From Ananas comosus (lineage: Eukaryota > Streptophyta > Magnoliopsida > Poales > Bromeliaceae), in the NCBI RefSeq assembly GCF_001540865.1, contig NC_033630.1:13042969-13106968 (forward strand): a stretch of DNA of 64,000 nucleotides. The letters run 5' to 3'. This document shows positions 59,161-64,000 of this stretch, piece after piece. The notes beneath the pieces were generated by a model that searched no databases, was not told the origin of the DNA, and was given only the letters and a program-made list of their open reading frames with translations. Position numbers and translations under genes: made by a program. The stretch's first letter is position 1, and every line of letters begins with the position of its first letter.

Positions 59161-59460
59161 ACGAAGCACTACTACTACTGTTACATGAATCATTACAACT
59201 ATCACTGCAACATGAAACACCATTCTACCACCACCACCGACATGAAGTAGTACCGCTGCCGCTTCTACCTAATTGAAGAGTACAAGAAACATAACATCAT
59301 GCTGCTACTGCTACGTGAAGCACTGCACTGCTACGACCACCACCACCTACATAAAGCATTATTATGCTGCTGCTTCTAACATCACTACCTACATGAAGCA
59401 CTACACGGCACATGCTACTTTGCTGCACTTGAAGCACTACACCACCTGCTGCTAAACACA
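59155..59460 (+). repeat. degenerate minisatellite with core TACATGAAGCACTAC
   Basis: About eight to nine variable units, roughly 30-40 bases each, start with a form of TACATGAAGCACTAC (ACGAAGCACTAC, ACATGAATCATTAC, ACGTGAAGCACTGC, ACATAAAGCATTAT, ACATGAAGCACTAC, ACTTGAAGCACTAC). Each is followed by CTGCTG, CCACCACC or CTACT triplets. Frames through it give His- and Thr-rich peptides; I regard it as non-coding. Confidence 0.7.
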
Positions 59461-60689
59461 CTTAAATTTTTTGTAAATTTTGTTAACAAATGAAATTGCA
59501 GTCATTTTTGTATGAGTGATTCTCTTGATTTTTTTTTTTTTTGACATCAATATTTTGTAGGAAGTACTGTTACTGATGTTTTTTGAGCTAGTCTTTTGGT
59601 CAAGAAGTGATATGCCTTTGTTTTTAGCTAGTTTTTTAGTCATTTACTGATGGTTTGTTTGTTAAACTGCAGGTTGCAAGAAAACAAATGGTGACAAAAA
59701 CTACTTCTGAGGTAAGTTGTATGTTTGAGATTTGTTGTATGTATGTGTGAGGATTAAAATGATTGCAGTCTCGGAATTGTTCTTCTTAGAGAAAGTTGCT
59801 ATACCTTATTTGATATTTTACAAATGTATCCAAAATCAGATTAGTTAGCTTCTACATATATTTTTCCCTTTTTATAGGATAATAAATAACTGCATTCGTG
59901 CTATAGCCTTTTTTTAGTCCGTGCCTGCTACAACTAAGCAAAGCCTGTGAAAGTCGTGGATCTTGTTTTCGGCTTTCAGCCTTGCCCCACTTCGGTCCGA
60001 CAATTACAGTCTAGTTCTCTAGATTTTTAGTAAAGGATTTAGTCTTTTGGATGCAAGGGTTTTGAGGCTCAGTTCTGTACTTGTGAAGCTTAAATCCTCA
60101 TTAACTCAAGTTAATTTGTAGATAACTACAATATAAATATAACTTGCAGTGGTTGGTAATTTTTTGGGCCTTGTCAGCCTTGTTTGGCAAGTTGTTTGGA
60201 TCTGGCATGTGGCCCGTCTTAAAGATACAAATTGAATGAGTTCTTGAAGAAAATGAGTAAGTTTTCGACCGTCTAATTTGGTACAATGTGATCTTTTAAT
60301 AAGACTTAACACAATATATTATGCTTGTCATGTTTTTAAATGCCTAACTTTCTTAGATTTTCTTTAATTGGAAAATTATGGTGAAGTATTTGAGCATGGA
60401 AATTGTTGCTTCTTGTACTTCCTTTTTTATATCCTTGACGGGTTTAATCGGTTGTTTTTGCATAGTCTCTCTCTCTCTTTGACTCTGTCTCTCTATCTCT
60501 TTTGCAATTTCTTCTAGAATTCTTATCACTGCTAGGTGTTGGAAAAGGATTAGTTTGATCACGTTTATGTGTTGAGGTATTTGGCAGTTATTCTTTGATT
60601 CAGCATTAAGTGATGAAAATATGCATTATCTTAATCACAGTCTGGGTTTGATATACTTGTTTTGCTTCTCCAAGGCCAAAACATATAGA

Positions 60690-61090
60690 TTGTGAATGAG
60701 AGACTAAGAAGTGATGATATGTCAATTAAATAGATTTGCATGTAACTGTTTGGGTCAGTTGATTGAATGAATGCCATTGAAAATTAATTGAATATTAGTA
60801 GCATTTCAAGTGATTAACATTCTGTCTCCATAGGAATTTAAAATTTCATACTTTAAAGCTTGATTGTTTATTTGTGTATGGAAATGAAATTGTAATTTCT
60901 TACACAACGCAAATTTGTTTGTGAAACTTGTATTGGTTGAAATCAAACTTAATTTGAAATAGAATAGAAACAAATTTTGCAAGTAGATTTTTTTGGATCT
61001 CTTTTGTAGCTTTCTAGTTCTTTTCCCTTGAGATTATAGATTGGTCTATGTTTACATATTCTCTACCCTCTTCTCTTTAGGAGGTTTAGG
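60690..61090 (+). repeat. ~400-bp diverged direct repeat, first copy
   Basis: Matches 63430-63840 in order: GATTTGCATGTAA, 'ATGCCATT', CATTCTG, TTGATTGTTTATTTGTG, 'TTTCTTACACAAC', TTGAAATCAAA, GAATAG, AGATTATAGATTGGTCTAT and ATTCT. The copies are about 2.75 kb apart and differ by many small changes. Confidence 0.75.
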
Positions 61091-62109
61091 GGACAGTTCA
61101 GGGGTGTTATGGTTCTACGTTTGTAGGTTTTGTGGTTTGGGCTTAAGGGTATTGGGTTTCAACGGTTAGAGTGTAGGAGGTTTTGGGGGTTTGAGGATCT
61201 ATCATTTATTGGAAATGGTTAATGATTTTTTAGTTAATATTTGCGGGCTCATGTTCATACCTGGCTTATATAATGTGTGCTAAGCTACTGTTTTTTTTTT
61301 TTTAAAACGTTATGGAGAAATTCGTCAAATTCTCTTTTCTCTCTCTCTCTCTCTCCCTCTCCCTCTCTAATCTTTTCACCAATTGGGTTGAAAGAAACAT
61401 TATTTGTAGGTTGAAATTTCAGTTTGTATCTTGGGGTTATTTGGCGTGAATGTTACCAATGGATAGCATTATCACGCTTGCGGAGATAATTTTTTCAACT
61501 ACAACTCACTGCAATTTGATTAACATTCTGCATCTTTTAATCTTTTTTTGTGCGATCTGCTTAAATATTAGAATGTATATATTCTTTCAAGAAAAAAAAT
61601 TGGTACAACTTTTTTTTTTTTTTTTAAAAATTGGGGTTTGTTCTTCCACATATTCTATGCTTGGTTGAATGTAGTTGGCACTATTAAGCAAAATAGTAAT
61701 AACTTAAACAATACAAGTTGATTTGTGACATTTTTACCATATTTGATAATTGATAAACACAATGCAAATAAAATTTTAAAGGGACTTTGTGGATCTCTTT
61801 CTTAGTTCCATAGGTTTGTGGTTTTGGTTCAATTATTTATTAATTGCATATGAAAACAAAATTTTAATAATGTAAACAATTCAAGTTGGTTGTGAAGGTT
61901 GTATTGCTAGTAAACAAAGCAAACTTGAAGAATGGGAGTACCTGTACCTTATTACTTCTTGGCCCTGTCCTTCTTTCAACTAGAGGTCTTTGGTTTAGAA
62001 TTGGAGACTATCCACATTTTTTTCACTCCTAACAGAAGTTCTTATGTACCAATGATAGTTTTATATAGAACTCATTTTTTTCAGCCTCTTTTCCTTAGTG
62101 GTGATGGCT

Positions 62110-62199
62110 TTATAGAGTATTCCTATGGGTGTAAGCATTGATATCTTTAGTGTTTTATAGAGTATTCCTTTGGGTGTAAGCATTGATATCTATAGTGTC
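62110..62199 (+). repeat. 45-bp tandem duplication
   Basis: 62110-62154 and 62155-62199 are near-identical (GGGTGTAAGCATTGATATCT in each). A nearby looser pair (CTAGGAGGCTTTGG near 62287 and CTAGGAGGCCTTGG near 62736) shows that the whole segment has been repeatedly duplicated. Confidence 0.85.
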
Positions 62200-63429
62200 C
62201 CTTGTATTTCGGTGGATAGATTATCTTTGGTAGATAAACACATGCTAGAAAAGAAAGAAATACAAGCTTTATAATGGCATAACGCTAGGAGGCTTTGGTA
62301 AACTTGTTTAGTTCTTGTTAATCAAAGCCCCATTATAGCAATTCCAAAGGATGCATCTTGCATCTCGCCTACAGGCTTTCTCCTTCAAAAAATGAAAAAG
62401 GTCCTAATCTGATTTGTTTCTTCTTATCCTATCAGTTAATGTTGTTTTCATTTCTCTTTTGTTCATGTCTCTTATTAGTCTCATTACTATCTTATTATCT
62501 TGATTTCATCTCTTGGTTTTTATTATTTTCTTTTATTTTGCTTTTAATTTTTTTTTTTCTTGTTTTCTTCAGATTGCATCTGTTATATCTTGAACATTTC
62601 TTGTGTAATTTATTTATTGTTTACTTGTTGTTTTTAAATTCTTTTCTTAATGAATTTCATAGTGTATCTACGATTTGCTGTATTTGGATATATGTAGATG
62701 ACATGAACGAAAGAAACACGCAGCTTCTATACTGCTAGGAGGCCTTGGCAAAGCTTGATAAGTTGTTGTTAACCAAAGCCCTTACTATAATAGCACTGCT
62801 ATCCATAAAAACTGGAAATTGTTGCTATAATCTTATTCTCTAAAAATCAAAAATCGAAATGAAAATAGTCATAATCTAGAATTTGATGGATCTCAAATTT
62901 GAATTTCTTTTATTTTTTAGCATTATTTATTTAATGATCGAGTTATTAAAAAATAAATCGCAAATTGCTAATATAATCTTATTCTTGTAGATTAAAAATT
63001 TGAAATGAGCTCAAAGGCCCAACAAAGGGAAAAAAAAAAAAAACCAATGTGATAAAATGTTCTCATCGATTATTTGCACAATACTTTTTTTTTTGAACAA
63101 CTTAAAAAATTAAAAACTGATTGTTATGTTTTACCATTTTTATTTTTCCTAAAAAGGCAAATTTTAGGTATATAGGAGCTCAGTCCAAGAATCCTCTAAT
63201 GATGCAGCCCGTTAAGGCATCAAATGTTGGCTTGTTTGCTATAAACGACCTTTTGATAGCATGTAATAGGCTAGCTCAGACTAGTCCTTGTTATTGGATC
63301 TTCACTTTTAGGGCTTTGGTATAGTGAATTGGTTTAGGATTTATATATTCTCAACTCTCTTCTCTAGTTGTGCAACTTGGTTATGTGATTTTCAGGGTTT
63401 AGGGCTTTAGACAAAACCTGCAGATTTTG

Positions 63430-63840
63430 GATTAGAGACTAGGAAGTGGTAATCTCTTAATTAAAAGGATTTGCATGTAATATTGTTTGGTTACTTGTTT
63501 GAGTGGATGCCATTAAAAAATTAACTAAATGTTATTAGCCCTTAAGTAATCTCCATTCTGCCTCTAAAAAAATTTGAAATTTCACATTTGAGGCTTTGAT
63601 TGTTTATTTGTGCATGAAAGCAAAATTGTCATTTCTTACACAACACATTTTTTTTTTTGTGAAAAATGTATAGATTGAAATCAAAACTTAATTTGGAATA
63701 GAATAGGAACAAAATTTTGCTAGTAGATTTGTGGATCTGTTTAGTAGCTTCCTAGTTCTTTTCCCTCTTATCTCACTAGAGATTATAGATTGGTCTATTT
63801 TACACATTCTTTGCCTCTTCTCTAATTTTCTTTAGTAGAT
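63430..63840 (+). repeat. ~400-bp diverged direct repeat, second copy
   Basis: Partner of 60690-61090. The best-kept words are TTGATTGTTTATTTGTG and AGATTATAGATTGGTCTAT. No coding frame is shared between copies, so this looks like a non-coding repeat or local segmental duplication. Confidence 0.75.
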
Positions 63841-64000
63841 TATGGTGTTACACTGGCTTACAAGGTTTTGGTATATCGTTATGAGAGTTATAAACAATAT
63901 GACTATTTTACGTTTTGTTAATCATGACTATTTTGTTCAAGATTCTTCTCGCATTATATTTTGTTTTTCTCGTAATAACTTGTTCATAACTATTTTGGAT

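Larger units (their letters stand above)
58311..59711 (+). other. possible transcript start with first exon(s), gene continuing rightward
   Basis: A (GA)n tract (58334-58358), pyrimidine-rich sequence and a GC-rich stretch to 58762 look like a plant promoter and leader. A block with 'AGAGAGACAGAGTCTCACAG' occurs twice (about 58370 and 58448). A good donor (CTCG/GTAACC) stands at 58763. A 39-base segment 59673-59711 has a clear acceptor (AACTGCAG) and donor (GAG/GTAAGT). Joining the frame from 58597 to it gives only about 67 residues, with no known match; an alternative is an ATG at 59688 inside the small exon. It may be the 5' end of a gene beyond the window or a non-coding RNA. Confidence 0.3.
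59712..64000. other. AT-rich, probably intronic or intergenic sequence with local duplications
   Basis: No exon could be recognised. The region is T-rich, with poly-T/poly-A runs (61291, 61609, 63030, 63646) and a CT tract near 61336-61367. It holds several duplicated blocks listed separately. If a gene starts at 58.3 kb, this would be a long intron; otherwise it is intergenic. Confidence 0.5.

Noticed and set aside
62358..62738. 126-codon Leu/Phe/Ser-rich frame resembling membrane segments
   Set aside because: T-rich sequence translates to hydrophobic residues by composition; no family motifs or splice context.

Overview
This window is nuclear DNA from a flowering plant. The genes have many short exons with GT-AG introns in an AT-rich background. 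Recognisable families include a P-class PPR protein, a MORC ATPase, a TBR/TBL wall protein, an R2R3-MYB and a WW-domain DEAD-box helicase. The GC-rich 5' ends of several coding regions and the protein matches lean towards a monocot, but the species cannot be fixed from sequence alone. There is no bacterial, organellar or viral segment.

Layout. 0-9 kb, all on +: the 3' end of a membrane-protein gene, a universal stress protein, and an intronless PPR gene. Between the last two lies an exact 307-bp inverted repeat ending at an ambiguous base. 9-17 kb, on -: a 20-exon MORC-family ATPase whose introns hold a rearranged (TATG)n block. 17-24 kb, on +: a spacer with a remnant resembling a Cassandra-type TRIM (5S-like domain plus tRNA-Met primer site), then COX5C and the diphthine methyltransferase gene DPH7. 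26-51 kb, all on -: a TBL wall O-acetyltransferase, a UVR+ApaG protein, an R2R3-MYB and an RH14/DRH1-like RNA helicase. 51-58 kb: a gene-poor region made of diverged recurring blocks rich in GGCC words. 58-64 kb: a probable promoter and leader with local duplications, a degenerate minisatellite and no confident coding gene.

The genes do not form one pathway; this is an ordinary mix of housekeeping and regulatory plant genes: chromatin silencing (MORC), respiration (COX5C), eEF2 diphthamide modification (DPH7), wall acetylation (TBL), RNA metabolism (helicase, PPR) and transcription (MYB). I assembled exon structures by hand from frame, splice sites and family similarity, and each full coding sequence closes in frame. 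I found no convincing undescribed biological system. The most noteworthy items are the exact inverted repeat, the 5S-carrying TRIM remnant, the GGCC-rich repeat region, several intronic foldback elements, a candidate U12-type intron, and the stacked local duplications at the right end.
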